Shown: piece after piece, positions 63,021-64,000 of the stretch
How positions within the stretch are numbered: position 1 is the first letter of the stretch
Layout of the letters: the number at the start of each line of letters is the position of its first letter
Assembly: GCA_029962745.1 (NCBI GenBank)
Contig: CM057171.1
Location: forward strand, 4,797,396-4,861,395
Direction: 5' to 3'
DNA length: 64,000 nt
From: Echinometra lucunter
Lineage: Eukaryota; Echinodermata; Echinoidea; Camarodonta; Echinometridae
The notes under the pieces: generated by a model
The model's database searches: none
Seen by the model: the letters and a program-made list of their open reading frames with translations, nothing else
What the model was told of the DNA's origin: nothing
Translations under genes and position numbers: made by a program

Positions 63021-64000
63021 TCGCAAATGACCTGTTATCGAGCGTACTTAAGGGCTACCATACAGATCAGCACATGCGCAAATACAAATCTTGTCTCGAC
63101 TATTTGACAAGATTTCTTATGGGGTGGTATTCTGAGACTGTTTTAACTCTGTTTTAAGTCTGTTTTAGCACATCGGTATTCCGAACACCGTTTTACCTCT
63201 GTTTTAACTTTTGTTTTAAGTTTTGTTTTATCTTTCTAACCACGCATCTTACCTTGCATGCCTGGTGCAAGAGTGTGTAAGTGCGTAAAAATACCATATG
63301 TAATAACACGGTATTCTGAAGACCGTTTTATCTCCTATTTTTTAAACTCTTTCCGCTTGACATTTCATGCTCATGAGATAAAACAGGGTGGGAGGTGTTT
63401 TAACTTTGCATGCGGTATGTCATGGCGGCAATTTTTCTCGCTCATAAATGTTTTTTGTTGGAATGAGGAGGATAACGAGATCCAATAAACCTTACTTTTA
63501 TTCCCGAAACAACATTTTGAAAGAATTTTTGCCTCGGGTGGAGAAATTTGGCAATTGTCTGCGATAATATCAAAGATGATTTGCGCAAATAATTCTGTCA
63601 CATCATCACGTCTGAATTAAAGCAAGAAACTAAGCGCAAACTAATGCGCTCATTGCAACGCAAATATATAAGTTCACGCGATTCACGCACCCCTTCCCCA
63701 GGGAGCGATCTTATTGGCTGAGTCAGCTTAGACTCATCTCTAATGACTTTCCCCATTGGATAATATCTTTGCGGTGGGTGTGGCTTTGATGACTTACAAC
63801 ACCGTTAAAACAGTTCTCAGAATACCGTTTAAAGACTGTTTTAGCGGTGTTATAAATCATTGCCTTAAAACAGAAGTTATAACAGAACTTAAAACACAGT
63901 TAAAACGGAGTTCAGAATACTGGCTTCCATATAAAATGTACATCCAGGTTAACAAATCCCTCATTTGACGAGAAAAACTGCGCAGGTTTCATAAACTCTC
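63021..64000 (-). repeat. Arm 2 of the long inverted duplication
   Basis: Reverse-complement match to 13803-14782, including the TIR element (about 63124-63922) and unique-looking flanks. It continues beyond the window at 64000. On its left it abuts the GTCGC-type minisatellite; the other arm also ends in GTCGCAC-like sequence right at the assembly gap. Confidence 0.88.

Overview
This is a eukaryotic, AT-rich, repeat-dominated window. Phase-1 introns with canonical splice signals, non-LTR retrotransposons, many short TIR elements, a tyrosine-recombinase transposon and dense microsatellites point to a marine invertebrate. A deuterostome such as an echinoderm is my best guess, but it is an inference from overall texture and not proven. 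There is no bacterial operon structure. The 500 N at 14783-15282 are an assembly gap.

Layout. 0.1-3 kb: a tRNA-like SINE head, a small TIR element, a GC-rich TIR element and anonymous DNA. 3.2-6.5 kb (-): a young CR1/L2/Jockey-like LINE whose ORF2 is broken by one frameshift. 6.8-9.4 kb: an older LINE remnant split by a 1,987-bp Mutator-like foldback with a 9-bp target duplication, which itself contains a Harbinger-like MITE. 9.9-12.3 kb (-): a decayed L1-like element. 13.2-14.8 kb: a piggyBac-type MITE and one arm of a long inverted duplication whose partner is 63.0-64.0 kb. 15.3-23.2 kb: five head-to-tail copies of a roughly 1.7-kb TIR-bounded unit carrying CG-rich palindromic blocks; four contain a tRNA-like B-box segment. 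A sixth, inverted copy at 56.3-59.4 kb has been invaded by a truncated L1-like element.

23-37 kb: mostly anonymous DNA with MITEs, a duplicated terminal exon (29.66-29.93 kb) and a short P-loop ATPase relic (31.9-32.2 kb). 37.5-48.2 kb: one tyrosine-recombinase transposon on the + strand, cut into three pieces by two LINE insertions on the - strand. Recombinase parts lie at 37.5-37.9, 40.7-41.2 and 47.1-47.35 kb, followed by a broken SGNH-hydrolase-like reading frame.

49.98-62.33 kb (+): the only convincing host gene. Five exons, all joined at phase 1, encode a predicted 222-residue secreted protein with a signal peptide, a six-cysteine EGF-like module and a C-terminal domain resembling the farnesoic acid O-methyltransferase (FAMeT, Methyltransf_FA) family. 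Intron 1 contains a 3.7-kb foldback whose arms hold seven DR1-type AGGTCA direct repeats. The last exon and its flanks are duplicated at 29.1-30.3 kb.

The most informative biology is the history of nested insertions, readable from target duplications and paralogous empty sites, together with the duplicated FAMeT exon. Gene models and family names come from reading translations by eye and were not confirmed by database search.
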